Shown here: positions 1 to 9,286 of the stretch, one piece after another
Layout of the letters: each line of letters starts with the position of its first letter
Numbering within the stretch: the stretch's first letter is position 1
DNA from: Spirochaetaceae bacterium
Lineage (GTDB): Bacteria > Spirochaetota > Spirochaetia > SZUA-6 > Fen-1364
Assembly: GCA_003170115.1 (NCBI GenBank)
Contig: PMZS01000149.1
Coordinates: 1 to 16,713 of the forward strand
Direction of reading: 5' to 3'
Length of the DNA: 16,713 nt
Program-made: the position numbers and the translations under genes
Notes under the pieces: model-generated
The model's database searches: none
Told to the model about the DNA's origin: nothing
What the model saw: only the letters and a program-made list of their open reading frames with translations

Positions 1-95
1 GTGTTGCCGAAGCCGAATGCGCGGCGCAGGTGTACGCCGGCACCCTCCAGCGTTGGCTTGGATTTGGTGAGCCGCTTGATGGGTCGAATCGACAT
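1..95 (-). CDS. Pirin-family protein, N-terminal fragment (cut by window edge)
   Basis: Only the first 31 codons lie in the window; the gene runs off the left edge. The reading is MSIRPIKRLTKSKPTLEGAG followed by VHLRRAFGFGN. This matches the start of pirins, where a short lead is followed by an 'EGAGV.V.R.FG' segment before the 'DPFLLLDEF' strand of the first cupin domain. Pirins are bicupin metal-binding proteins; some have quercetinase activity and others act as regulatory partners. The ATG at 95 is the only start in frame in the 41-bp gap after mtnA, and no clear Shine-Dalgarno sequence precedes it. It is co-directional with mtnA and probably the third gene of that transcript. Function beyond the family is unknown. 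Confidence 0.72.
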   Translation of the reverse strand, partial: MSIRPIKRLTKSKPTLEGAGVHLRRAFGFGN

Positions 96-136
96 CGTGC
101 ATGAAAGATACAGCGACCGAAGTCAGTCGGGTAGGG

Positions 137-1207
137 TCAGGGAAAGAGTGCCCGGATGCTCTCCGTGTAGGGCGGGCGGATGACGCCCTTCTCCGTGACA
201 ATGGCCGTGATGAGCGCGCTGTCCGTCACGTCGAAGGCCGGGTTGAATGTCTTCACGCCCTGCGGCGTCATGCGCCTTGCGTACCACATCTCGGCAATCT
301 CCTCCTGCGCGCGCTCCTCGATGGGAATGTCACGTCCCGAGAAGCACGCGGGGTCGATCGACGAGAGAGGTGCGTGCACGTAGAAGGGGATCCCGTAGTG
401 CTTTGCAAGGATCGCCACGCCGGAGGTGCCGATCTTGTTGGCTGCGTCCCCGTTCGCCGCCACCCTGTCGCATCCCACCAGGACCGCCTGGACCCACCCC
501 CGGCTCATCACCATGGAGGCCATGTTGTCGCAGATGACCGTGACGTCGATTCCCGCGGCGTTCAGCTCCCACGCGGTGAGCCTGGCACCCTGCAGAAGCG
601 GCCGTGTCTCATCCGCGAAGACCCGAAAGGCGTAGCCCTTCTGCTCGCCGAGGTAGATAGGCGCCGTCGCCGTGCCGTACCGTGAGGTGGCCAGTGCACC
701 GGCATTGCAGTGGGTAAGAAGGCCCCAGCCGGGTTGGAGGAGCGCAAGCCCGTTTTCCCCGATGCGCCGGCAGACTTCCTCGTCCTCGGTCCGGATCAGA
801 TCGGCCTCGGTCTTCAAACCCGCAAGAAGGCCGGTTGGCGGCAGGTGGGCGCTGGCTCGAAAGGCATGCGCCATCCGCTCCAGGGCCCAGGCGAGATTCA
901 CGGCCGTGGGGCGTGCGGCTTTCAAAAGAGCACTGGCCGCCTGGAAATCCCGGCTGATGCCGGGGACGTCTGATGCCCGGGACCGGCATGCGCCGAGGTA
1001 TGCACCGTAGGCGGCGGCCACGCCTATGGCCGGGGCGCCGCGGACCCTTAAGTTGTAGATCGCCTCCCGCACCTCTTCCGGTCGGGTGAGCCTCAGGTAG
1101 CGCACCTCTCCAGGGAGGAGAGTCTGATCGAGGATGACCAGCTCACCTGACTGCCCGTCGAAGTTCACCGTGACGGCGGGGTCCGCGATAGGCGCCTGCC
1201 GCTGCAC
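137..1207 (-). CDS. mtnA: S-methyl-5-thioribose-1-phosphate isomerase MtnA
   Basis: Converts 5-methylthioribose-1-phosphate to methylthioribulose-1-phosphate in the cytoplasmic methionine salvage pathway. The protein has 356 residues, normal for the family. Visible family motifs are RGAPAIGVAAAYG (56-68), LTHCNAGALATS with the catalytic Cys167, GCDRVAANGD with the catalytic Asp247, and NKIGTSGVAILAKHYGIPFY just after it. It is related to eIF2B subunits, but the Cys/Asp pair identifies an active isomerase. The start is GTG, sharing one base with the TAG of the upstream lipoprotein gene (TAGTG), so translation is probably coupled. No other methionine salvage gene is in the window, so the enzyme may serve salvage of methylthioadenosine with partners elsewhere, or a shunt that recycles the sugar moiety. 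Confidence 0.95.
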   Translation of the reverse strand: MQRQAPIADPAVTVNFDGQSGELVILDQTLLPGEVRYLRLTRPEEVREAIYNLRVRGAPAIGVAAAYGAYLGACRSRASDVPGISRDFQAASALLKAARPTAVNLAWALERMAHAFRASAHLPPTGLLAGLKTEADLIRTEDEEVCRRIGENGLALLQPGWGLLTHCNAGALATSRYGTATAPIYLGEQKGYAFRVFADETRPLLQGARLTAWELNAAGIDVTVICDNMASMVMSRGWVQAVLVGCDRVAANGDAANKIGTSGVAILAKHYGIPFYVHAPLSSIDPACFSGRDIPIEERAQEEIAEMWYARRMTPQGVKTFNPAFDVTDSALITAIVTEKGVIRPPYTESIRALFP

Positions 1208-1539
1208 TACTGGTCCTGTGACGCCTGGAGGATATTGATGATCCGCTTGATGACTTCCTGCGGAATCTGGCCGATTCTTGCCTCGGCCCTTTTGGCAAGG
1301 GCCTGGAGATCCTGGATCGTCTTCTGCGACTCGTTCACCTGGTCTATCGCCGCCTGGGCCTGAACCTTGATGGACTGGAAATCGGCGAGCTGGACTTTCA
1401 GGGAGGCGATCTCCGCGGCCTGTTCCTTCGTTTGTCTATCCACGTAGTCAGTGGTCGCGAGGAAGCCGAGGAACTTTCCACTCGCGCACCCCGAGAGAGC
1501 AGTGATGGCGATGACGGCAAGTACGCAAATCCTCTTCAT
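1207..1539 (-). CDS. Small coiled-coil lipoprotein
   Basis: A 110-residue protein with a lipoprotein signal peptide: MKRI, a hydrophobic stretch, then the lipobox LSGC with the lipidated Cys18. The mature part is almost entirely charged and heptad-like (about residues 35-95, rich in A, Q, K, E), predicting a long coiled coil anchored to a membrane. This resembles Lpp-like or YbfN-like small envelope lipoproteins only in shape, and I do not recognise a named family. The start ATG at 1539 is preceded by GGAGGAA at good spacing. It is the first gene of a leftward group with mtnA, overlapping it by one base. An envelope lipoprotein coupled to a methionine-salvage enzyme has no obvious functional logic. 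Confidence 0.8.
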   Translation of the reverse strand: MKRICVLAVIAITALSGCASGKFLGFLATTDYVDRQTKEQAAEIASLKVQLADFQSIKVQAQAAIDQVNESQKTIQDLQALAKRAEARIGQIPQEVIKRIINILQASQDQ

Positions 1540-1559
1540 TTCGGGTTCCTCCTGCCGGC

Positions 1560-1588
1560 ATTGTATACGAGCCCCCGCGCGCCGTCCA
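1560..1588 (-). promoter_or_regulatory. Predicted sigma70-type promoter for the lipoprotein-mtnA group
   Basis: On the minus strand, a -35 box TGGACG (1583-1588) and a -10 box TACAAT (1560-1565) are separated by 17 bp. Transcription would start near 1553, leaving a short leader that contains the GGAGGAA ribosome binding site. The -35 matches the consensus at four of six positions and the -10 at five of six. Confidence 0.5.
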
Positions 1589-1626
1589 TCGCGGAAGCTC
1601 CGCTGCAGTGTTGCCAGAGCAAGCTA

Positions 1627-1655
1627 TTGACGTTTTGCCGTGGGCACGATAACAT
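1627..1655 (+). promoter_or_regulatory. Predicted sigma70-type promoter for parE-parC
   Basis: The -35 box TTGACG (1627-1632) and the -10 box TAACAT (1650-1655) have the ideal 17-bp spacer. The start point would fall near 1661-1663, only 6-8 bases before the parE ATG at 1669. The bases before the ATG (CTCTCTTAAATC) hold no Shine-Dalgarno sequence, so the mRNA would be leaderless or nearly so. Confidence 0.58.
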
Positions 1656-1668
1656 TCTCTCTTAAATC

Positions 1669-3495
1669 ATGGCCAAATCGAAGGTCGCGTACGACGAAAA
1701 AGCCATCCAGACCCTGGACGCCCTGGAACACATCCGCCTCCGCACCGGGATGTACATCGGACGGCTCGGGGACGGGTCCAACTCAATGGACGGGATCTAC
1801 ATTTTATTGAAGGAAATCGTCGACAACAGCGTGGACGAGTTCATCATGGGCCAGGGAAAGGTGATCGAGATCTCCCGGAAAAAGGAGTCCATGCTCATCC
1901 GCGACTACGGCAGGGGCATCCCTCTGGGCAAGGTCATCGACTGCGTGAGCAAGGTGAATACCGGCGGCAAGTTCAACGACGACGTGTTTCAGTTTTCCGT
2001 CGGCCTGAACGGCATCGGCACGAAGGCGGTGAACGCACTCTCGGCTGAGTTCGAAGTGGTGAGCTTCCGCGAGGGGAAATTCGTCCAGGGGCTGTTCCGG
2101 GAAGGAAAGCTCGTCACTCAGAAGGATGGCAGGGACGCGAAAGCGAAGACGGGAACTCTTGTGAGGTTCACCCCGGACCCGAAGGTCTTCGCCACCTACG
2201 CGTGGAACGACGAGTTCATCCTCAAGAGGCTGCGCTACTACTCGTATCTCAACAGCGGTCTGCGTTTCCACTACAACGGAGAGACTGTCGTGAGCCAGGG
2301 AGGGCTCTACGACCTGCTGGTGGAGGAGATCGGCGAAGAGTCGATGCATTACCAGATCGCCCATCACCGGGGGGCGCAGCTTGAGTTCGCCTTCACGCAC
2401 ACGGCGAACTACGGTGAGAACTACTTCAGCTTCGTCAACGGGCAGTTCACGACTGACGGCGGCACGCACCAGACCGCGTTCCGCCTGGGGGTGTTGAAGG
2501 CCATCGACGAATACGCGGGAGTGAACTTCGCGGCGGAGGACGTGCGCGAGGGGATGATCGGCGCAGTGGCAATCAAGATCAAGGACCCCGTGTTCGAGAG
2601 CCAGACCAAGCACAAGCTGGGCAACAACGAAATCCGTACGTGGGTTGCGGAGGAAGTGAAGCAGCAGACCCTCACCTGGCTGCACAGGAATGAAGGGGAA
2701 GCGAAAAAGCTCGTGGAGAAGATCAAGAGCAACGAGCGCATCCGCAAGGAGCTGTCCACCATCAAGAAGCAGGCCCGGGAGATGGCGCGCAAGGTGGAGA
2801 TTCACATCCCCAAGCTCACCGACAGCAAGGTCCACTACGACGACACGGAGGACAAGAGGCGGGAGGAAACCAGCATCTTCCTCACGGAAGGGGACTCGGC
2901 GGGAGGCCCCATGATCCAGTCCCGAAACGTCTACACGCAGGCCATCTTCTCCCTGCGCGGCAAGCCGTTGAACGTGTACGGCCTGAAACGGGACACGGTC
3001 TACAAGAACGAAGAGTTGTACAACATGATGCGCGCCCTCGGCATCGAGGACGGGCTGGAGGGGCTGCGCTACAACAAGGTCATCATCGCCACGGACGCGG
3101 ACGTGGACGGCATGCACATCCGGAACCTTCTCCTCACTTACTTCCTGCACTACTTCGAGGAGCTGGTGCTGAAAGGCCATGTCTACCTCCTGGAGACCCC
3201 GCTGTTCCGTGTGCGGGACAAGAAAGAAACCGTGTACTGCTACAGCGAGCAGGAGCGGGACGCGGCAATGAAGCGACTGAAAGGTGTCGAGGTCACCCGG
3301 TTCAAGGGGCTGGGTGAGATCAGCCCGAAGGAGTTCAAGCAGTTCATGGGAGACGACATGCGCCTCACCGAGGTGCAGATCCAGTCCATGGGCAGCGTGC
3401 ATAAGACGCTGGAGTTTCTCATGGGCAAGAACACGCCGGAGAGGAAAAAGTTCATCGTGAACAATCTCGTGGCCGACGTTCTGCAGGGAACGTGA
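1669..3495 (+). CDS. parE: DNA topoisomerase IV subunit B (ParE/GyrB family)
   Basis: ATPase subunit of a type II topoisomerase that passes one DNA duplex through another; partner of the ParC-like protein encoded directly downstream. 608 residues, as expected for ParE and shorter than long GyrB forms. In order: GHKL ATPase N-box EIVDNSVDE (49-57), RDYGRGIPL (78-86), ATP-lid GLNGIGTKAVNALS (112-125), transducer domain, then the TOPRIM domain with EGDSAGG (407-413) and the metal-binding DADVDG (476-481), and a C-terminal 'RFKGLGE' segment. The N-terminal wording (RTGMYIGRLGDGS) is of the spirochaete/Bacteroidetes ParE-like type. The start is set by the promoter position; no ribosome binding site is visible. 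GyrB cannot be excluded, because no second gyrB copy is in view. Confidence 0.9.
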   Translation: MAKSKVAYDEKAIQTLDALEHIRLRTGMYIGRLGDGSNSMDGIYILLKEIVDNSVDEFIMGQGKVIEISRKKESMLIRDYGRGIPLGKVIDCVSKVNTGGKFNDDVFQFSVGLNGIGTKAVNALSAEFEVVSFREGKFVQGLFREGKLVTQKDGRDAKAKTGTLVRFTPDPKVFATYAWNDEFILKRLRYYSYLNSGLRFHYNGETVVSQGGLYDLLVEEIGEESMHYQIAHHRGAQLEFAFTHTANYGENYFSFVNGQFTTDGGTHQTAFRLGVLKAIDEYAGVNFAAEDVREGMIGAVAIKIKDPVFESQTKHKLGNNEIRTWVAEEVKQQTLTWLHRNEGEAKKLVEKIKSNERIRKELSTIKKQAREMARKVEIHIPKLTDSKVHYDDTEDKRREETSIFLTEGDSAGGPMIQSRNVYTQAIFSLRGKPLNVYGLKRDTVYKNEELYNMMRALGIEDGLEGLRYNKVIIATDADVDGMHIRNLLLTYFLHYFEELVLKGHVYLLETPLFRVRDKKETVYCYSEQERDAAMKRLKGVEVTRFKGLGEISPKEFKQFMGDDMRLTEVQIQSMGSVHKTLEFLMGKNTPERKKFIVNNLVADVLQGT

Positions 3496-3496
3496 C

Positions 3497-5446
3497 GTGG
3501 GCCAGCTCAAGCCCCTCATGGAAAAGAACTTCCTCGAGTACGCCAGCTACGTGATCATGGACCGTGCCATCCCCGACCTCCGGGACGGATGCAAGCCTGT
3601 GCAGAGGCGCATCCTGTACACCCTGGCGGAGATGCACGACGGGAAGTTCCACAAGGTGGCCAACGTCATCGGGGAGTGCATGAAGCTGCACCCGCACGGG
3701 GACGCCTCCATCGGCGATGCCCTCGTGGTGCTGGCGAACAAGGAATACTTCATTGAGAAACAGGGGAACTTCGGCAATATCCTCACGGGGCACGCGGCGG
3801 CGGCATCCCGATATACGGAGTGCCGGCTCACACCCCTCGCCGTGGAAACGCTTTTCAACAAAGCCCTCACGGAATACACCCCCAGCTACGACGGCAGGCG
3901 GCAGGAGCCGCGAGCGCTTCCCGCCAAGGTGCCGGTGCTCCTCATGCTCGGCGCGGAGGGTATCGCGGTGGGCATGTCCACCACGATCCTCCCGCACAAC
4001 TTCATCGAGCTCCTGCGGGCCCAGGTAGCGATCCTCCGCGATGAAGCCTCCACCCTTGCGCCGGATTTCCTGCAGGGCGGGATGATCGACGTCTCCGAGT
4101 ACGACGACGGCAGGGGAAAGATCAGGGTCCGCGCGCGGATCGAGAGGGTGTCCGGCGCCCAGAAGCTCGTCATCCGGGACGTGCCCTACTCCACCACCAC
4201 GGCCAGCCTCATCGCGTCCATCGAATCGGCCGTCCAGAAGGGGAAAGTGAGCGCGAGCACGATCAGCGACTTCACCGCCGACAAGGTGGAGATCGAGCTG
4301 CACCTCTCCCGGGGCGCTACCGCGGACACGGTCATCGACCAGCTCTACGCCCACACCGACTGCGAGGTGTCGATCACCTCCAACATCGTGGTGATCAGAA
4401 ATGACCGCCCCATTGAGATCACCGTGTCCGAGTACCTGAAGGAGTTCACGGGCATCCTCAAGAGGCAGATCAAGGCCGAGCTGGAGCACGAGCTCTCGAC
4501 TCTGGAAAACCGCCGTCACTGGCTCACCCTCGAGCAGATCTTCATCGAGAACAGGGTCTACAAGAACATCGAAAAGGCCACCACGGAAGAGGCGGTCAAA
4601 AAACAGGTCTACGAGGGCATGAAGCCGTTCAAGAAGCTTTTCGTCAAAGCCATGACGGATGAGGACGTCTCGCGCCTGCTGGACCTGCGGATCCGCCGCA
4701 TCTCCGCCTACGACATCAAAAAAAACCGCGGCGAGATCGACGACATCGTGGCGGCCATCCGCCAGTGCAACGCGAAACTGAAGAACCTCACAAAGACCAC
4801 AATCGGGTGGCTTTCGGGGCTCATCGAAAAGTTCGGCGCGCAGTATCCCCGCCGGACTGAGATCGAGACCTTCCACACGGTAGACAAGGTGGCGGTGGCC
4901 AAGGCGAACATCCGGCTCAGCTACGACCGGGACGCCGGGTACTTCGGCTCCTCCATGAGAGGCTCAGAGTTCGTGATGAACGTCACGGAGTACGACCGGA
5001 TCCTCGTGGTCACCGCGGACGGTACCTACCGGATCATGGCGCCTCCGGAGAAGGCCTGGATGCCCGGGCCGATCCTGCACGCATCTGTCTGGGATTCGCA
5101 GAAGGGGGAGCACTTTGTGATGGTGTATCGTGACTCCGGGAAGATCGCCTGGGGCAAGCGCGTGCACATCGAGCGGTTCATCACGAACAAGACCTACTCC
5201 CTGGTGAAGGAAGGGGCGGTCGGCATCGACTTCCTCTCCGAGAAAAGGAACCCCGGGCTTCTCAAGCTCCACATGGTCCTGGTGAAACGCCAGAAAGTAA
5301 AGGCGCTCACGGTGGACCTCGGGAAGATCCCAGCATGCGGGCTCGCGGCCCGCGGCCTCAAGCTCTCGCAGAAAGCCGTCCAGAGCGTGGAACTCCTGCC
5401 GGAAAAGGAAAAGCCGGCGCGCGGAGACCGGCAGGGAAAGAAATAG
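3497..5446 (+). CDS. parC: DNA topoisomerase IV subunit A (ParC/GyrA family)
   Basis: DNA cleavage and rejoining subunit paired with the upstream ParE. 649 residues from a GTG start that follows the parE stop by one base, so translation is surely coupled. Visible features: N-terminal winged-helix region with CKPVQRRILYT (32-42), HPHGDASIGDALV (65-77, the quinolone-determining region), the catalytic tyrosine Tyr106 in AAAASRYTECR, tower and coiled-coil arms (about 330-450), and a short C-terminal beta-pinwheel-like region from about 475 with a basic tail. At the position of E. coli GyrA Ser83 the residue is Ala (HGDAS), which may weaken quinolone binding; the acidic residue at the Asp87 position is kept. 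A GyrA assignment is possible, but the length and short C-terminal domain favour ParC. Confidence 0.9.
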   Translation: MGQLKPLMEKNFLEYASYVIMDRAIPDLRDGCKPVQRRILYTLAEMHDGKFHKVANVIGECMKLHPHGDASIGDALVVLANKEYFIEKQGNFGNILTGHAAAASRYTECRLTPLAVETLFNKALTEYTPSYDGRRQEPRALPAKVPVLLMLGAEGIAVGMSTTILPHNFIELLRAQVAILRDEASTLAPDFLQGGMIDVSEYDDGRGKIRVRARIERVSGAQKLVIRDVPYSTTTASLIASIESAVQKGKVSASTISDFTADKVEIELHLSRGATADTVIDQLYAHTDCEVSITSNIVVIRNDRPIEITVSEYLKEFTGILKRQIKAELEHELSTLENRRHWLTLEQIFIENRVYKNIEKATTEEAVKKQVYEGMKPFKKLFVKAMTDEDVSRLLDLRIRRISAYDIKKNRGEIDDIVAAIRQCNAKLKNLTKTTIGWLSGLIEKFGAQYPRRTEIETFHTVDKVAVAKANIRLSYDRDAGYFGSSMRGSEFVMNVTEYDRILVVTADGTYRIMAPPEKAWMPGPILHASVWDSQKGEHFVMVYRDSGKIAWGKRVHIERFITNKTYSLVKEGAVGIDFLSEKRNPGLLKLHMVLVKRQKVKALTVDLGKIPACGLAARGLKLSQKAVQSVELLPEKEKPARGDRQGKK

Positions 5447-5763
5447 CAGGGTATATGGAACGGTGGCCGGCATTCTGAGACCCTGATGGATTTCGGGATC
5501 ATGTGGTTGCGCGCGGATGCGCCGTGCGGTTACCGGGACTTCGACAAGGGCGCGGCGGCGAAGATCATTCTGGACACGCACGGACTGCTCTCGGCCTGAA
5601 AGCGCGTAATCACCTCTGCCCTCGACCTTCTCGACTCCTCAGTGGGAGAGCGGGAGCCAGCACAGGTAAACCTCGTCGTTCCCGGCGAAAGATCTTGGAC
5701 CAACTGAAACGATCTCAAGGGATCATACTGTTCACCTGACGGATCACGGTCACCACTCCGGGG
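5447..5763. other. Convergent intergenic gap with a short interrupted reading frame
   Basis: 317 bp between the ends of parC (rightward) and the dehydrogenase (leftward). From ATG 5486 a frame reads MDFGIMWLRADAPCGYRDFD and continues to a TGA at 5597-5599. Past that stop the same frame stays open for 35 more codons to TGA 5705-5707 and includes ITSALDLLDSSVGEREPAQV. The residue pattern looks protein-like, but I do not recognise a family, and no ribosome binding site precedes it. It may be a decayed gene end or chance. No convincing terminator for either flanking gene was found. Confidence 0.2.
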
Positions 5764-6918
5764 TCACGGTTTGACAACAACTTTCAGGCTGTCGGGTTCC
5801 ATGGATTTAAGCAGCGCGTCTTTCGTACGATCGAGAGAAAACGTGTGCGAAATGAGTTCTCTGAACGGCACTGTGGTCATCAACCGTTCGAACATGCGAA
5901 GAACATTCGCGTACTCGGTATAAGGATGATTCCCCACTCCGATAATTCGCACGTTTTTTGTGCATACTTGGCTGGACACATTGATCGAGGTTTCACCCGT
6001 ATCTACAAAATTGCCGAGTTCTATCAATGTACCGACTCGCCGTAGATGATCGAGCCCTTCGGAAAATGCTGAAGGTTCGTTTGCGCAGTCGACCGCCAAA
6101 TCGACGCCCAAACCATCTGTGAGCTGCCTTGTGAACGCCACTCGTTCCTTCCGAGTGGCGATTTCGTTCATGTCGATGATCGAGTCTGCCCCGAATCGCT
6201 TGGCCGCGGCAAGGCGGTAGGCCGACCAGTCCATTGCAATGATCTTGTCACATCCCATCATTCGAAGACGGATAATTGACAACAGGCCCAATGGTCCCAC
6301 CCCGAGAACGAGAACGGACGGAAAAGTACCGAAGCCAATGTTGGCGAGAGAATAGACTTCCTTCGCGGCGCCAATTCCAAGTGTCACAGTGAACAGCTCA
6401 GAAAGAACAGCAACGGCGGGAGGGACTGACTCTGGAACCTTGTAGACAAATACCTCATCGCCGAGATACATGCACTCTGCAAATCCGCCAAATAAATGGG
6501 GCGGCGTAGCGGCGGTAAAGGCGTTCCCATAGCCTTTGACATTGTCACACCATGGGTAGCCGTACGTATTTCGGCAGTACCAACAGTGGCCGCAAATCAC
6601 GTCCGGGCACATAGTAATCCTGTCACCCACCTTAAGGACATTTCCGTTGAAATCTTTCGTTGAATGCGCGCCGGAACAGATTTCTTCTATCACACCGACA
6701 TTTTCGTGCCCTTGGATGATCGGGAAAGGGGTCACGGATTCGGATTCTGCCCCTGGGTACTGACGTGTGTGCCCCAAGAAGGTGTGCTTGTCCGTCCCGC
6801 AAATTCCCGCGAGCTCGGTTCTCACGATCAGACCGCTTTTTTGTCCTGCCGGATAGGGGAATTCTCGGATGACGATCTCCTGCGGCGCTTCAAGAACAGC
6901 TGCTCTGACAGACTTCAT
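5764..6918 (-). CDS. Zinc-dependent medium-chain dehydrogenase, substrate unassigned
   Basis: NAD(P)-dependent alcohol/polyol dehydrogenase of the MDR superfamily, 384 residues. The catalytic zinc site is Cys40 (GICGTDKH) with His71-Glu72 (GHENVGVIEE). The structural zinc lobe has Cys109, Cys112, Cys115 and Cys124. The Rossmann motif is GVGPLG (206-211), with Asp230 at the end of the second strand, suggesting NAD preference. I chose ATG 6918 because AAAGGAG lies 7 bases upstream; the open frame extends 21 codons further without a better start. It follows the ABC transporter genes after a 402-bp gap, so it may be transcribed with them or separately. In this context it may oxidise inositol or a related cyclitol (inference), the step done by IolG in Thermotoga, which is absent here. 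Codon use looks less GC-biased than in iolM or parE. Confidence 0.88.
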   Translation of the reverse strand: MKSVRAAVLEAPQEIVIREFPYPAGQKSGLIVRTELAGICGTDKHTFLGHTRQYPGAESESVTPFPIIQGHENVGVIEEICSGAHSTKDFNGNVLKVGDRITMCPDVICGHCWYCRNTYGYPWCDNVKGYGNAFTAATPPHLFGGFAECMYLGDEVFVYKVPESVPPAVAVLSELFTVTLGIGAAKEVYSLANIGFGTFPSVLVLGVGPLGLLSIIRLRMMGCDKIIAMDWSAYRLAAAKRFGADSIIDMNEIATRKERVAFTRQLTDGLGVDLAVDCANEPSAFSEGLDHLRRVGTLIELGNFVDTGETSINVSSQVCTKNVRIIGVGNHPYTEYANVLRMFERLMTTVPFRELISHTFSLDRTKDALLKSMEPDSLKVVVKP

Positions 6919-7320
6919 AACCCAGCTCCTTTTACGAACAAAGCTTCCATTTCCAGGCGCCCAACCGCCCCATAGGGGCAATCAGGAAACACGTAGAAAT
7001 CTCTCAATACAGAATGCATCGTAACATGGCACCTGCCAACTTGGCTGCGTGCGTCAATGCCCAAACCGATTATTTACAATAGACAATCGCTTTGCTTTTC
7101 ACCGGCCGCTTTCGACAGCGCAGGGTGCGTCTTCCGCCGAACAAAGCCACTTTCCCTCTCAGCCGATCCGAAACGTCCTCGGCTGGAAGCTCCCGGGACC
7201 ACACGCATTTTGAGCTCGCTCCCCTAAAAGGAGAGCCCGTGAAACGTCTCAAGAACCGATGGGAAAGCCTTATTCGTCCGGTGGTCATTCTGGAGAACCA
7301 TCTGAAAGGACAGGCTCAAT
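6919..7320. other. 402-bp gap between transporter ATPase and dehydrogenase genes
   Basis: No gene is supported here. Short open frames on both strands (for example minus strand 7288-7070) lack ribosome binding sites and recognisable motifs. A small hairpin sits at 7218-7236 (GCTCCCC, loop TAAAA, GGAGAGC, with one G-T pair); it has no T-run, so it is a weak candidate for an mRNA 3' end of the transporter genes. On the minus strand TTGGCA, 17 bp, then CATTCT (about 7012-7040) is a poor promoter match for the dehydrogenase gene. Confidence 0.35.
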
Positions 7321-8141
<821 letters not shown>

Positions 8142-8142
<1 letters not shown>

Positions 8143-9230
8143 TAGGTGACTTCCTCTTCGGTCCGCGCTTTCGCAGCGGCGATGCGAACCTCCTCAGCCC
8201 GCTTGCGCGTAAAAGCATTCACCAGAACCGCAACGAGCAGCATGATGCCCAGGAAGGAATAAAACCAGTCGGTGTCCCACCCCGCAAAAACGATGCCCAC
8301 GCGCGCCATGCCGAAAATGAGGGCGCCAATGCACGCTCCCACCACCGATCCATACCCGCCGGTGAGTAGAGTACCGCCGGTGACGACGGCAATGATGTAG
8401 ACGAATTCCTGGCCAATACCCTCGCTGGCCACCGAAGAGCGCAATCGCAGGATGCCCATCATGCCCACAAGCCAGGCGGCGGCAGCCGTGACCATGAAGA
8501 GAGAAATCTTGACGCGTTCCGAGGGCACGCCCACGTTACGGGCAGAGTTGACGTCGCCTCCGACGGCGAAGATCCAGTTGCCGTATCGTGTCCGTTGCAG
8601 AACCCATGTCGCGATAAAGGCGAGGGCGATCCACCAGATCGTCGAAGTTCGGAACTGAGTGCCCAAGAGAGTGAATTCCAAATTGAAGAAGCCCCGGGCG
8701 CTCAGAAAGCCAATCGCCTGATCTATATTGGAAACAGTCACCCTTGCGGTCACCAAGCGAGTGACCCCGACGTTCGCGCCCCTCAGAACGAAAAAGGTCG
8801 CCAGGGTCACGATGAAACTAGGCAGTCGCGTCTTGACCACGATCCAGCCGTTGAAGAAGCCCACGGCGAGCGCAAAAACGAGAGACACCAGCATCGCCAG
8901 CCAAATGCTCGTGTTGAGCTCGGTGGCGAGCATCCCCGCAATCAACCCGGTCGTCCCGGTCATGACGCCAGTTGAAAGGTCGAATTCGCCGCCGATCATG
9001 AGCAGGGCGACCGCGACCGCCATGATGCCCAGGGTCGAGGACGAGTCGAGGATGCGAGCCACGCCCGTGATTGACAGCCAGTTTTCGGGCGCTGCAAGGG
9101 CAAAGAAAGCCCACACGACCACCGCGCCAATCAGGGCCCCCGCTTCTACTCGCCGGAATACCCTGCGAACAGGGCCAGTCTTGGCAAGTCGGTCGTCGGG
9201 TGCAAGCATCCTCGCATTTTGAAATGCCAT
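8142..9230 (-). CDS. Sugar ABC transporter permease (ribose/FrcC type)
   Basis: Inner-membrane subunit of the CUT2-type importer, 362 residues. An N-terminal cytoplasmic stretch of about 30 residues is followed by many hydrophobic segments (for example AGALIGAVVVWAFFALAA and WLAMLVSLVFALAVGFF). The family hallmark GGEFDLSTG takes the place of the GGIDLSVG motif of RbsC, and the late segment GGTLLTGGYGSVVGACIGAL is also typical. ATG 9230 was chosen because AAGGAG lies 8 bases upstream; the frame is open for 17 more codons without a better site. A single permease gene suggests a homodimeric channel. It lies 109 bp downstream of the binding-protein gene, with a hairpin between them. Confidence 0.93.
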
Positions 9231-9286
9231 GAATGGTTCTCCTTGATTCACCGGCCAAAGTGGTGTCCGCAATGGGGGCAAGACAA

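Noticed and set aside
1804..3519. 571-codon open frame on the minus strand opposite parE
   Set aside because: Antisense shadow of a GC-rich gene; His/Val/Leu-rich composition, no motifs, while the plus strand carries unmistakable ParE motifs.
3452..4876. 474-codon open frame on the minus strand opposite parC
   Set aside because: Shadow of parC; low-complexity composition and no recognisable domain.
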